Virus record (IMG/VR): IMGVR_UViG_3300031772_000331
Location: 1-21,672 of that record
Source: a virus
Direction: 5' to 3' (one strand)
Length of the DNA stretch: 21,672 nt
The translations under genes and the position numbers were made by a program. The notes below the pieces were generated by a model. That model saw only the letters and a list, made by a program, of their open reading frames with translations, did no database searches and was not told where the DNA came from. Numbering within the stretch: position 1 is the first letter of the stretch; every line of letters begins with the position of its first letter. Below, one piece after another: positions 8,558 through 15,419 of this stretch.

Positions 8558-9877
8558 TTACTTTGAATTCTTTTTGATGCCTGCGAGTCTTCTCATCTTA
8601 TTTGCGAATTCATTTACATCCCCGGATACAACATCTGTGGATGGTTTAGTCGATGCGACCGGCTTCGATGCTAAGCCTTCGGTAATCTGAGTTACTTGTT
8701 TCTTAACTGCTGGTTTTGGAGCAACAATTGGTTTTGAAACAACTTTCTTTGTACCGAAATTTAGGGCTTCTGATATTACTGCGTAAGCCAGTTTGACTTC
8801 ACGAACGGTCTTTGTAAGGTCAAAGTTCTCAACGATCTTCATTCTGTATTCATCATTGAGAGATCCTGCGAATTCTTTAAACAACTTGTTCGTGTAAAGT
8901 AATTTAGCATTCAACAGGTTAACCTCATTAATCTGTCCACGGAGGAACTCAATGGTCTTGGTATATTCTTCCAGAGCTTCCTTCAATTCAGCAACTTCTT
9001 TCTTCAAAGCCGGGGTATTTTCCATTTTACCTTCCGTATTCTTCTTAGAGTCTTTTGCTTTCTTGAGATCTGCGCTGTCTTTAGCCTGTCCCTTATCAGG
9101 AGATGGCATGCCGTGATCCGTCTTGGCTTCATCAAGATCTTCTTTTTCCTCGTCTTCCTCTTCGTTTTCCTCTTCGTCGTCCTCTTTTGATTCCTCATTG
9201 AGTGCGGCCAGGAGTTCGTCAAGGTCAATTTCTTCGTCCCCTGCGCCCATTTCAGCAACTGGTACTTCTGGTTCGACTTCTGGGGATGGTTCTAATGCTG
9301 GGTCAACAGGAACTGCTCCAGGAACAGGAACATCAACGTGGACTGGCTCAGGAACCTGAGCTAGTGCTGGTGCTGCTGGTGGAACATCCATTGGCGGCAT
9401 TCTTGGAACTGGAGGCGCAACTGCGGGGTCCACAGATGGTTCTTCAACCCTTTCACCGGCCGAATCATCTGCTACTTGGGCTTCCAGTTCTTTTATAATT
9501 TCATCGAGATCATCGTTAGTGATGTCTGCGTCTTCCTCTGCTTCTTCCTTCATGATACTGTCTTCTGCGGCTGGAACATCTGTTGGTCCCTGACCCATAT
9601 GAACAGTCTTGAAATTAGAGGCTGCATCAGATACTTTCTTTGGTTCACCCTTGGAAACATCTTTGGTCTTTACAGCTGGAGAAACATTATTAGGAGCAGC
9701 AACTTCCTCGACGGACTCTTCTTCTTCGGCTTCCTCTTTTAGTTTCTCAGAAAACATTGCTTCGAAACGTGGAGCGAAAGCTTCTTCCAAAGCGGCCTTT
9801 GCGTTTGCTAGGGCAGTAGCTCGTACTGCTTTTGCGTCGGCAATCGCCTCTTTGAGTAATTGACTATTAATTTTCAT
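8558..9877 (-). CDS. Prohead core scaffolding protein, T4 gp22-like
   Basis: This 439-residue protein lies directly upstream of the capsid gene, as gene 22 does in T4. It begins with an amphipathic helix (MKINSQLLKEAIADAKAV). A long acidic Pro/Glu/Asp-rich region follows (~50-260, with uninterrupted D/E stretches), then a coiled-coil section (ALKKEVAELKEALEEYTKTI). The next segment, NLLNAKLLYTNKLFKEF followed by VREVKLAYAVISEAL, is characteristic of phage prohead scaffolds. It ends MRRLAGIKKNSK. Scaffolds of this type fill the prohead, template capsid assembly, and are then degraded by the gp21 protease. LKE|A at residue 10-11 and LEE|A near residue 33 are candidate cleavage sites. The start is supported by AAGGA nine bases upstream. 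The protein is longer than T4 gp22 because of the acidic Pro-rich linker. Confidence 0.85.
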   Translation of the reverse strand: MKINSQLLKEAIADAKAVRATALANAKAALEEAFAPRFEAMFSEKLKEEAEEEESVEEVAAPNNVSPAVKTKDVSKGEPKKVSDAASNFKTVHMGQGPTDVPAAEDSIMKEEAEEDADITNDDLDEIIKELEAQVADDSAGERVEEPSVDPAVAPPVPRMPPMDVPPAAPALAQVPEPVHVDVPVPGAVPVDPALEPSPEVEPEVPVAEMGAGDEEIDLDELLAALNEESKEDDEEENEEEDEEKEDLDEAKTDHGMPSPDKGQAKDSADLKKAKDSKKNTEGKMENTPALKKEVAELKEALEEYTKTIEFLRGQINEVNLLNAKLLYTNKLFKEFAGSLNDEYRMKIVENFDLTKTVREVKLAYAVISEALNFGTKKVVSKPIVAPKPAVKKQVTQITEGLASKPVASTKPSTDVVSGDVNEFANKMRRLAGIKKNSK

Positions 9878-10072
9878 ACAATTTTATCCTTTGTATTTGT
9901 GAAGTTATTAAAAATGGAACTTCAATGAAGTTATTTTGTAATTTATGGCGGCAAATAAGAATTGCTGCATTTCTTAATATAAATATAGAAGTAATTTAAA
10001 ATAAATTGTATTTTAAAAACAATTTGATATACTTATTAACAGGCTATAGCGGAAGCATAATATGAAAAAACT
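9878..10072 (+). promoter_or_regulatory. Divergent intergenic region, scaffold versus endonuclease B
   Basis: These 195 bases separate two genes that start in opposite directions. A 9-base direct repeat (gaagttatt at 9901-9909 and 9927-9935) overlaps an inverted repeat (9918-9923 with 9927-9932, three-base loop), so two alternative hairpins are possible in the scaffold mRNA leader. A second, imperfect hairpin pairs 9948-9954 with 9962-9968. TATAAATA occurs at 9978-9985 on the plus strand and could be a T4-type late promoter for endonuclease B, but the same octamer also occurs by chance inside genes here. No convincing sigma70 pair was found. The scaffold ribosome-binding site (AAGGA on the minus strand) lies at the left end. 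Confidence 0.4.
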
Positions 10073-10083
10073 ATGAAAAAACT
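10062..10083 (+). repeat. 11-bp tandem duplication at a start codon, with 4-codon upstream ORF
   Basis: The 11-base unit atgaaaaaact occurs twice in a row (10062-10072 and 10073-10083), and a third ATG follows at once. The first ATG is six bases after GGAAG (10051-10055), an ideal distance, but it reads Met-Lys-Lys-Leu-stop. The stop (10074-10076) overlaps the ATG at 10073, which opens endonuclease B. The good ribosome-binding site therefore serves the tiny frame, and the real gene would need re-initiation. Confidence 0.85.
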
Positions 10084-11824
10084 ATGTAAAAATTGCAATA
10101 AAGAATTTGACACTCATAGAAATTCAAAACAACATTGTTCAGCAGAATGTTTTAAACAATATAGATTAAAACCAGAAGTAATTGAAGAGTCTAAAAGAAA
10201 AAGAAAAGAATATAATCTAAAAAAATACGGAGTAGATAATCCTGCTAAATTAAAAGAAATTAAAGAGAAATCAAAACAAACCTGCTTAGAAAAATATGGT
10301 GTCGCTTCACCCACTCTTGTAAAAGAAATTCATGATAAACAAATAAAAACGTGTCTGAAAAAATATGGCGTAAAAAATCCACAACAAAATAGAAAAATAC
10401 AACAAAAACAACAAAAAACCTTGTTCAAAAATTATGGAGTTATCATTCCATTACAAAATAAACAGATAAAAGAAAAAGCAACACAAACCTGTTTAGAAAG
10501 ATATGGTGTTGATAATGTTGCAAAATTTAATGAAACCAAAGAAAAAGCAAAACAAACTTGTTTAAAAAAATATGGAACGGAAAGCCCATCTCAAAATGAA
10601 GAAATAAGAAATAAGCAAATAAAAACATGTCTAATAAATCATAATACAAAAACTCCACAAGAAAATTTTCTTATAAAAGAAAAATCTAGAATACAAAGAA
10701 AAAAATTATATTATTTTAAATTATTTAATACCGATAGGTTAAAAAGACTGGTAAAACCGTTGATGACCGAATTAGACTATATAAATACAAAACACGGAAA
10801 TAATTTAAAATTTCAATGTAATCGGTGTGATAATGTTTTTGAAGATAATTTAAAAAGCGGAAACATACCCAGATGCCAAATTTGTTATCCAATACACCAA
10901 TCTAAATTACAAACTGAAATTATAGAATATATTAAATTTTTAGATTCATCTATAATAATATATGAAAACGATAGAAAAACGTTAACTCCATTAGAATTAG
11001 ATATTTATATTCCATCTAAAAAATTGGCCATAGAATTTAACGGATTGTATTGGCACAGCGAAATTGGAGGGAAAAAATATAAGAACTATCATTTAAACAA
11101 AACAAATAAATGTATAGAAAAAGAAATTAAATTAATTCATATCTTTGAAGACGAATGGATAGAAAAACCAGAAATAGTAAAAAATCGGTTAAAATATATA
11201 TTAGGTAAAAATAAAGAAAAATCAATATATGCTAGAAATTGTGAAATTAAAGAAATATTTTCAAGCGAAGCAAATAATTTTCTTGAAAAATATCATCTTC
11301 AAGGTGAAGATAGATCGTCTATTCAATTAGGTGCATTTTACAACAATGTATTGGTGTCTGTAATGACTTTTGGAAAATTGAGATTGGCTCTTGGTTTTAA
11401 AAAATTAAAAGAAAATGAATACGAAATATATCGTTTTTGTGTAAACGATAAAAATATAATCGGTGTAGGTGGAAAACTATTTAATTATTTCATTAAAAAA
11501 TATAATCCGTCTAAAATTATCTCGTATGCTGACAAACGATGGAGCAATAACAATGCCTTTTATACTAAAATTGGAATGAAACTTGTATCCGAAACAATGC
11601 CAAACTATTGGTATGTTGGTAATAATTATATGCATAGATATTATCGATTTAATTTCAGAAAATCGGAATTACATAAAAAATTAGAAAATTTTGATCCAAA
11701 TTTAACTGAATGGGAAAATATGCAGTTGAATGGTTATGATCGAATTTGGGATTGTGGAAATTTAAAATATGAATGGGTAAAACTAACTTTAGTGAATAAA
11801 CCTAAAATTCAAATATATTTATAA
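10073..11824 (+). CDS. Homing endonuclease-like protein B (Vsr-like nuclease)
   Basis: This 583-residue protein is a paralogue of protein A (4998-6647). It opens with a zinc finger (C5, C8, H21/C22, C26). Residues ~50-195 carry about six repeats of ~25 residues around [KR]YGVxNP and a Lys/Glu-rich helix (DUF7487-like DNA-binding repeats). A second zinc knuckle uses C249/C252 and C268/C271. The nuclease core has D310, E321 and H328 (IEFNGLYWHSE) and ends in FEDEW, like Vsr/EDxHD endonucleases. A second domain (IIGVGGKLFNYF, ISYADKRWSNNN, YTKIGMKLV) looks GNAT-like, and the end is DRIWDCGNLKYEW. It is A-rich and low in GC. It is transcribed divergently from the scaffold gene, so proteins A and B bracket the scaffold-capsid pair. 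Its start is affected by the 11-bp duplication at 10062. Function as a homing endonuclease is inferred; the target is unknown. Confidence 0.8.
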   Translation: MKKLCKNCNKEFDTHRNSKQHCSAECFKQYRLKPEVIEESKRKRKEYNLKKYGVDNPAKLKEIKEKSKQTCLEKYGVASPTLVKEIHDKQIKTCLKKYGVKNPQQNRKIQQKQQKTLFKNYGVIIPLQNKQIKEKATQTCLERYGVDNVAKFNETKEKAKQTCLKKYGTESPSQNEEIRNKQIKTCLINHNTKTPQENFLIKEKSRIQRKKLYYFKLFNTDRLKRLVKPLMTELDYINTKHGNNLKFQCNRCDNVFEDNLKSGNIPRCQICYPIHQSKLQTEIIEYIKFLDSSIIIYENDRKTLTPLELDIYIPSKKLAIEFNGLYWHSEIGGKKYKNYHLNKTNKCIEKEIKLIHIFEDEWIEKPEIVKNRLKYILGKNKEKSIYARNCEIKEIFSSEANNFLEKYHLQGEDRSSIQLGAFYNNVLVSVMTFGKLRLALGFKKLKENEYEIYRFCVNDKNIIGVGGKLFNYFIKKYNPSKIISYADKRWSNNNAFYTKIGMKLVSETMPNYWYVGNNYMHRYYRFNFRKSELHKKLENFDPNLTEWENMQLNGYDRIWDCGNLKYEWVKLTLVNKPKIQIYL

Positions 11825-11855
11825 CTAATAGAACAAAAGAAAGAAAAACACAATT

Positions 11856-12479
11856 ATGCCCTCTGTTAGCCGTAGTCAAAGGAGATTTTTTGGTTTGGTA
11901 AGAAAATTACAAAAAGGCGAAATACATCCATCTAAAGTATCTCCAGAAGTAAGAAAAGCAACAAAATCAATAAGTCCAAAAGACGCAGAGGATTTCGCTT
12001 CCACATCTGAAAAAGACCTCCCCTTTAAAGTAAAGAAAGAGATTTTGGCGGTATTAAAAGAAATACGAAAACCTATGATGTTAAATGAGGAAGAGACAAA
12101 TCCAGTAGCAAAATCCTTCACTCAAAAGGGTAAATATGAAGATTATATTAAAAGATTTGTTGGTATGCCAATGTCGCCGAAGGAATTAGAAGCTATTAAT
12201 AATCATAAAGAGATTAAACCTGTAAAAACAGATAGAAATGAAATTCGATACGAAACCACAGACGATTTTGGAAATAATACTACAACGGTTATTAAAAAAC
12301 TAAGAGAAGGAAATCAATTTGTTTTTACATCTTTTTCAAAATACGCTCAATTAAAAGCCAAAGACCCCGCACAGAGTCAGGAAATGGATGACGTTGTAGT
12401 AACCAAATCCTTATCATTTGAAGATGAGATCAAAGGCGGAGCTATTCTTTCTGAATTTTTGAAAAAACTTGATTTATGA
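11856..12479 (+). CDS. DUF3008-like N-terminal domain protein
   Basis: This is a 207-residue protein. Residues 1-65 (MPSVSRSQRRFFGLVRKLQK, later KATKSISPKDAEDFASTSEK and DLPFKVKK) match the DUF3008 pattern seen in T4-like phages and some bacteria: Met-Pro, a basic RSQRRFFG helix, then a D-A-E-D-F-A-S-T segment. Its function is unknown. Residues ~85-207 are an added domain with a Lys/Glu-rich helix (FVGMPMSPKELEAINNHKEI) and beta-like stretches (NEIRYETTDDFGNNTTTVIK, NQFVFTSFSKYAQL) that I do not recognise. The stop overlaps the next start in ATGA (12476-12479), so translation of the two is probably coupled. It lies 31 bases after endonuclease B, with a purine-rich but weak ribosome-binding region. 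Confidence 0.65.
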   Translation: MPSVSRSQRRFFGLVRKLQKGEIHPSKVSPEVRKATKSISPKDAEDFASTSEKDLPFKVKKEILAVLKEIRKPMMLNEEETNPVAKSFTQKGKYEDYIKRFVGMPMSPKELEAINNHKEIKPVKTDRNEIRYETTDDFGNNTTTVIKKLREGNQFVFTSFSKYAQLKAKDPAQSQEMDDVVVTKSLSFEDEIKGGAILSEFLKKLDL

Positions 12480-12775
12480 TAAAATTAACAGAATTAGTAC
12501 ATATCATTCAAAACGGAATTGAGAACGGCCTGGTTCCAACCGATAAGTGGAAAATTACAGATGCTGACTATCTTACAGACATGGGGTTTAAACAAGATGG
12601 TATGTATACTTTTTATTTAAAGAGACCAGAGTTGAAGGTCATTTATAAAAAGGGAGAAGGATTTAAATTGGAAGATAAAAAGAAAAAGGCCACAAACGTA
12701 TTTCCGACGTTTAAAGATTTAGTGCAATATTTTGAAAATTACCAGCAAGAATTTGAAAACCAACCATATTTATAA
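12476..12775 (+). CDS. Hypothetical protein, coupled to DUF3008-like gene
   Basis: This 99-residue protein starts in the ATGA overlap with the previous gene. It is small, soluble and Lys-rich, with an N-terminal helix (MIKLTELVHIIQNGIENG), a beta-type middle (MYTFYLKRPELKVIYKKGEG) and a C-terminal helix with many aromatic and acidic residues (DLVQYFENYQQEF). No family is recognised and no metal or nucleotide site is visible. Coupling to the upstream gene suggests the two act together or are needed in equal amount. The next gene starts five bases later, so the three are likely one operon ending at the terminator near 13340. Confidence 0.6.
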   Translation: MIKLTELVHIIQNGIENGLVPTDKWKITDADYLTDMGFKQDGMYTFYLKRPELKVIYKKGEGFKLEDKKKKATNVFPTFKDLVQYFENYQQEFENQPYL

Positions 12776-12780
12776 AGCAT

Positions 12781-13311
12781 ATGAAGAAGAATGATCTCGA
12801 AGTAAAAGAATTTAGTTTAAAACGTATTGTTGAAAACTTGAAGAATATTCCACGAAACGGAGTATTTGGCGACGAAGTTAAAAAATTGACTACTGAGGAA
12901 AAAAAACGTCTCATGGAGTTAGTTGCAAAATTCAACGAATATGGTCAAGTTCTTCGTTGTGAACAGGCTCTAATGGAAACATCCAAGACGTTGGAAGAAG
13001 TTGCTCGGATGGCTGAAACCTATGCCATAACCGAATCCTCAGATTGGTTTCAAACCGAAGTGGTTAAAAGAGATTTCAAACAAGTTAAAGATATTTCAAA
13101 AAATTTCAAAAAACTGTCACAGGAATGCTACGGCAAGATTCAACAGTTGAATGCCCTATATGAAGATATGGGTCATGTTCTTGGTCGTTATTATGAAATC
13201 AAGACGTTGGATGAAATATCTGGAGTAACACCTACTGTTACGGCTCCTCAGGTTCCTCCTGTAAAAGAAACCGGTCCAACAGCACCTGTAGATCAACCGA
13301 CTTCTCTGTAA
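12781..13311 (+). CDS. Hypothetical coiled-coil protein
   Basis: This 176-residue protein is predicted to be mostly helical. Residues ~1-145 show heptad-like spacing (LTTEEKKRLMELVAKFNEYG, METSKTLEEVARMAETYA, DFKQVKDISKNFKKLSQE). Residues ~150-176 are a disordered Pro/Thr/Val tail (APQVPPVKETGPTAPVDQP). There is no signal peptide or catalytic motif. Its length, helical body and Pro-rich tail would suit a structural, chaperone or scaffold-associated protein, but this is only an impression. It is the last gene of the plus-strand block and is followed 22 bases later by a clear terminator. Its base composition looks less AT-rich than that of endonuclease B at the head of the block. Confidence 0.6.
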   Translation: MKKNDLEVKEFSLKRIVENLKNIPRNGVFGDEVKKLTTEEKKRLMELVAKFNEYGQVLRCEQALMETSKTLEEVARMAETYAITESSDWFQTEVVKRDFKQVKDISKNFKKLSQECYGKIQQLNALYEDMGHVLGRYYEIKTLDEISGVTPTVTAPQVPPVKETGPTAPVDQPTSL

Positions 13312-13333
13312 AAGTTAGTTTCTTCACATTCAA

Positions 13334-13361
13334 ACGGGCACAGATTGCCCGTTTTTATTTT
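13334..13361 (+). terminator. Rho-independent terminator of the plus-strand block
   Basis: A perfect 7-bp stem (13334-13340 with 13346-13352, core CGGGCA/TGCCCG) with a five-base loop is followed by a T-rich run. It lies 22 bases after the coiled-coil gene and 9 bases before the end of the convergent minus-strand gene. On the minus strand it has only three T's, so it works mainly for plus-strand transcription. Confidence 0.92.
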
Positions 13362-13370
13362 GTCCGTAAA

Positions 13371-13805
13371 TTATACAGAGAAAAATTCAAACTCACTTTG
13401 GGGTATTTTATAGAAATATTCACCGTTTTTAATAAACTTGTTATACACTTCCACCAAAAATTTCGGTTTCATATATTTTTGTATAACATCTTTATGAATA
13501 AATCCAAATCTATCAAAATTTCTTGACACAATACAATAATGCGCTTTCCCAAGTTTGAAGAATTTATCTTTTCTTTCAGGAACATTCACGTCGCTAAACG
13601 GAAATTTGGGGTTGGACCAAACATCTCTATGTTCCACTTCTACTTGCACAGTGCCGTCTTCGGATATTAAATCTACATCATATTTATCAGGGTTGTCTAT
13701 CAACACCTTTCCACGTTTTTTAAAAACTGATTTAATTACTTGGCGAGATTGTGGATCGTGTTTTTCGTATCGATCTTCGGACCAATCAATATGTTTTCCT
13801 TTCAT
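13371..13805 (-). CDS. Possible PD-(D/E)XK nuclease-like protein
   Basis: The protein has 144 residues. The central part reads DKYDVDLISEDGTVQVEVEH, then WSNPKFPFSDVNVPERKDKF. An Asp followed about 10-12 residues later by E-x-E on a beta strand is the layout of the PD-(D/E)XK nuclease core, and the VPERKDKFF helix with its basic residues could complete the site. The usual Lys of D/E-x-K is replaced by Glu (or shifted), so activity is uncertain. It may be a restriction-like or VRR-type nuclease, or a degenerate fold relative. It ends the minus-strand accessory operon, starting one base after the 53-residue gene upstream and converging on the terminator at 13334. No signal or membrane segment is present. 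Confidence 0.5.
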   Translation of the reverse strand: MKGKHIDWSEDRYEKHDPQSRQVIKSVFKKRGKVLIDNPDKYDVDLISEDGTVQVEVEHRDVWSNPKFPFSDVNVPERKDKFFKLGKAHYCIVSRNFDRFGFIHKDVIQKYMKPKFLVEVYNKFIKNGEYFYKIPQSEFEFFSV

Positions 13806-13806
13806 A

Positions 13807-13968
13807 CTATTTACTATTCCATCTTTTTACTATTTCTTCAGCGATTTTCTTATCCCAACACCACGCTACGGCTGATATATCATCTTTTTTTTGTTTTTTA
13901 TCAACAAGAAAAGTGGGCCAGTGTGATCCATCGTTATGGATTTTAATTTTATTTGGTAGTTTTTTCAT
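13807..13968 (-). CDS. Small 53-residue protein, ATGA-coupled
   Basis: This short gene fills the gap between the nucleotidyltransferase and the nuclease-like gene. Its ATG (13966-13968) overlaps the upstream stop in ATGA, and its TAG (13807-13809) is one base before the next ATG. The 53-residue product begins MKKLPNKIKIHNDGSHWPTF, continues with a Lys-rich stretch, then ISAVAWCWDKKIAEEIVKRW, and ends NSK. It is basic with five Trp/Cys residues in the C-terminal half and no recognised domain. The tight fit between coding neighbours, the intact frame and the operon spacing support a real gene although it is short. Function is unknown. Confidence 0.6.
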   Translation of the reverse strand: MKKLPNKIKIHNDGSHWPTFLVDKKQKKDDISAVAWCWDKKIAEEIVKRWNSK

Positions 13969-15095
13969 AGATTATGATACTCCTCATATAGTTCGTGATA
14001 GAGAGAGTTTATTTTGGAATAATCCACACTCTTTGGAAGCGTTGAAACTTTATAAGCATCACCCAATTTCTTCTGCATTTCCTGAGCGAATTCCATTACT
14101 TTTTCATAACTCCAGGCTCCGTTCTTGACGGATAATATTTCTTCACGATCCGGTCGTTTTACAATAACCTTCTGTTCCGTAAGTATTTCATATCCCATTC
14201 TCATCAAACGAACAAGATGGGAAGCGTGTTTGGTGTCGTATCCACTTTTCTCTTCAAGTTTATGACGGTCAACATTACGATTCTTTTTCCAGTTTAACCA
14301 AGAGGCGTATTGTTCTCTGGCCTTTTTGTATTGTCTCTCACGATTGAGAAGTTCTACTACTTCTTCCTTTAAGTCATACTCCTTAGCCAACCGTTCAACA
14401 ACAGCAGCTTCATAAACCTGTGGCCAGTTATCCCAACCCACTTGAAGTTGAGAAACATTCATAACCAAATCCCAGATGGTTTCTTTTAATTGGCTTCTAT
14501 CCATTTCCTCCATCGGAAATTGAGTGAGGTTCCATCGTTCTACTTCGGATTTTACGAAACCAAAAACTTCATCCAACTGTCTGGCTCTAACTTCTGGAAG
14601 ACCAAAATCAGATCGTTTTGGTTCCTTAAGATCACCCAATACTATCCATTTTCGATGACGCTCTATTTTAGCTAATTGCGCAAACCCGTATCCCGAAAAC
14701 GTAAATTTAGCCTTTGTGGAAAGAAATAGATGACGATTAGCCATAAGTTTTTCCATAGGCTTTTTGAACACAAAATAGTCCGAAGGATCAGTCCACAATA
14801 ATTCTACTATGTTGGGATTGACGTTGGCGGCCAACACCATAAATTTTCGTAGAGAATACAGAACCGATTCAAACTTGGGATTTTTAGGATTCTTGAGATG
14901 TTCCAACGATTTCTCCATTTCAGAGTTATTCTCAGCTTGTTCAAACCGATGAAACAAATCGTTTTCTACTTCTCTTGGAGGAACAACGATTCCCTTAACA
15001 TCAACATCGGAAAATTCGTTGTTGAGGCCGTAAGCTTGTGATCCGTGAAGGGTCACGTATATGGTATTTGGTAAAAGCCATTTCATAATGGTCAT
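13965..15095 (-). CDS. RlaP-type nucleotidyltransferase (DNA polymerase beta superfamily)
   Basis: This 376-residue protein has the nucleotidyltransferase signature near its N terminus: L-H-G-S-Q-A-Y-G (G18-S19) followed by EFSDVDVKGI, giving metal-binding D30 and D32. This arrangement and the overall length fit the RlaP family (PF10127), which is linked to RNA repair operons. In phages such enzymes may modify or repair host or phage RNA cut during defence, or act on tRNA ends. Here that role is inferred. The helical remainder includes NPNIVELLWTDPSDYFVF, typical of the family, and a C-terminal helical part with DTKHASHLVRLMRMGYEIL. ATG 15095 is used; ATG 15086 is an alternative and lies nearer a likely transcription start. 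It heads a three-gene operon with ATGA coupling at its end. Confidence 0.8.
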   Translation of the reverse strand: MTIMKWLLPNTIYVTLHGSQAYGLNNEFSDVDVKGIVVPPREVENDLFHRFEQAENNSEMEKSLEHLKNPKNPKFESVLYSLRKFMVLAANVNPNIVELLWTDPSDYFVFKKPMEKLMANRHLFLSTKAKFTFSGYGFAQLAKIERHRKWIVLGDLKEPKRSDFGLPEVRARQLDEVFGFVKSEVERWNLTQFPMEEMDRSQLKETIWDLVMNVSQLQVGWDNWPQVYEAAVVERLAKEYDLKEEVVELLNRERQYKKAREQYASWLNWKKNRNVDRHKLEEKSGYDTKHASHLVRLMRMGYEILTEQKVIVKRPDREEILSVKNGAWSYEKVMEFAQEMQKKLGDAYKVSTLPKSVDYSKINSLYHELYEEYHNL

Positions 15096-15123
15096 ACTTT
15101 ACCACAAATATAGAAAATGTCAA
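15096..15123 (-). promoter_or_regulatory. Sigma70-like promoter before the RlaP-type gene
   Basis: On the minus strand a perfect TTGACA (15118-15123) stands 16 bases before TAAAGT (15096-15101), a four-of-six match to TATAAT. The ATG at 15095 follows immediately and the alternative ATG at 15086 is nine bases on, near the expected transcription start. The -35 box overlaps the stop codon of the upstream miniprotein gene. Confidence 0.5.
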
Positions 15124-15329
15124 GGTAAAGAATCTTTATTTATGTTGTAAAAATATTGAAGTTCTTGTTCGGCTTCCGGCGCCCATCGAACTTTGAGTTT
15201 TCGTTTGGCTGGAATTACATAATTCTTTACCTTGACCCAACCATCGTCAGTTTTAGGAAACAGAGAAACTCCAGCCGTAATAGCAGCAGAAACTCCACCG
15301 AATAATTTTAAAAATTCTCTTCTATACAT
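15120..15329 (-). CDS. Twin-arginine-leader miniprotein with a gp23-like segment
   Basis: The protein has 69 residues, and GGAAG seven bases before the ATG supports the start. Residues 2-8 (YRREFLK) closely match the Tat signal S-R-R-x-F-L-K, and residues ~9-24 (LFGGVSAAITAGVSLF) form a hydrophobic core. Taken at face value this is a Tat leader or N-terminal membrane anchor, without a clear A-x-A cleavage site. Residues ~42-65 (AKRKLKVRWAPEAEQELQYF) resemble residues ~336-356 of the major capsid protein in this window (TRKLKAVWTPELAQDLNAYH), sharing RKLK, W, PE, Q and L in register. The combination of an export leader and a capsid-like strand is odd; see findings. Function is unknown. It lies 25 bases before the RlaP-type gene. 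Confidence 0.65.
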   Translation of the reverse strand: MYRREFLKLFGGVSAAITAGVSLFPKTDDGWVKVKNYVIPAKRKLKVRWAPEAEQELQYFYNINKDSLP

Positions 15330-15419
15330 TTAAATCTTCCTTTTCTAACATAACCGTCTCATCCGTAAAAACAATGGAAACACGATTTTGGATAAATAGT
15401 ATTGGTGTGAATAAAAATG

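Noticed and set aside
9123-9359. Ser/Thr-rich plus-strand frames opposite the scaffold gene
   Set aside because: They mirror the GAG/GAA-rich acidic codons of the scaffold on the other strand and have no ribosome-binding site.
9978-9985. T4-type late promoters (TATAAATA) across the window
   Set aside because: The octamer also occurs inside coding sequence (1615-1622, near 10783, 18361-18368 on the minus strand) and in the wrong orientation (4978-4985), as expected by chance in AT-rich DNA; only the 9978 site is plausible, and weakly.
13806-13964. Small RNA or tRNA gene in the gap before the RlaP-type gene
   Set aside because: The segment is an intact 53-codon frame with coupled ends; no cloverleaf or GC-rich stem is visible.
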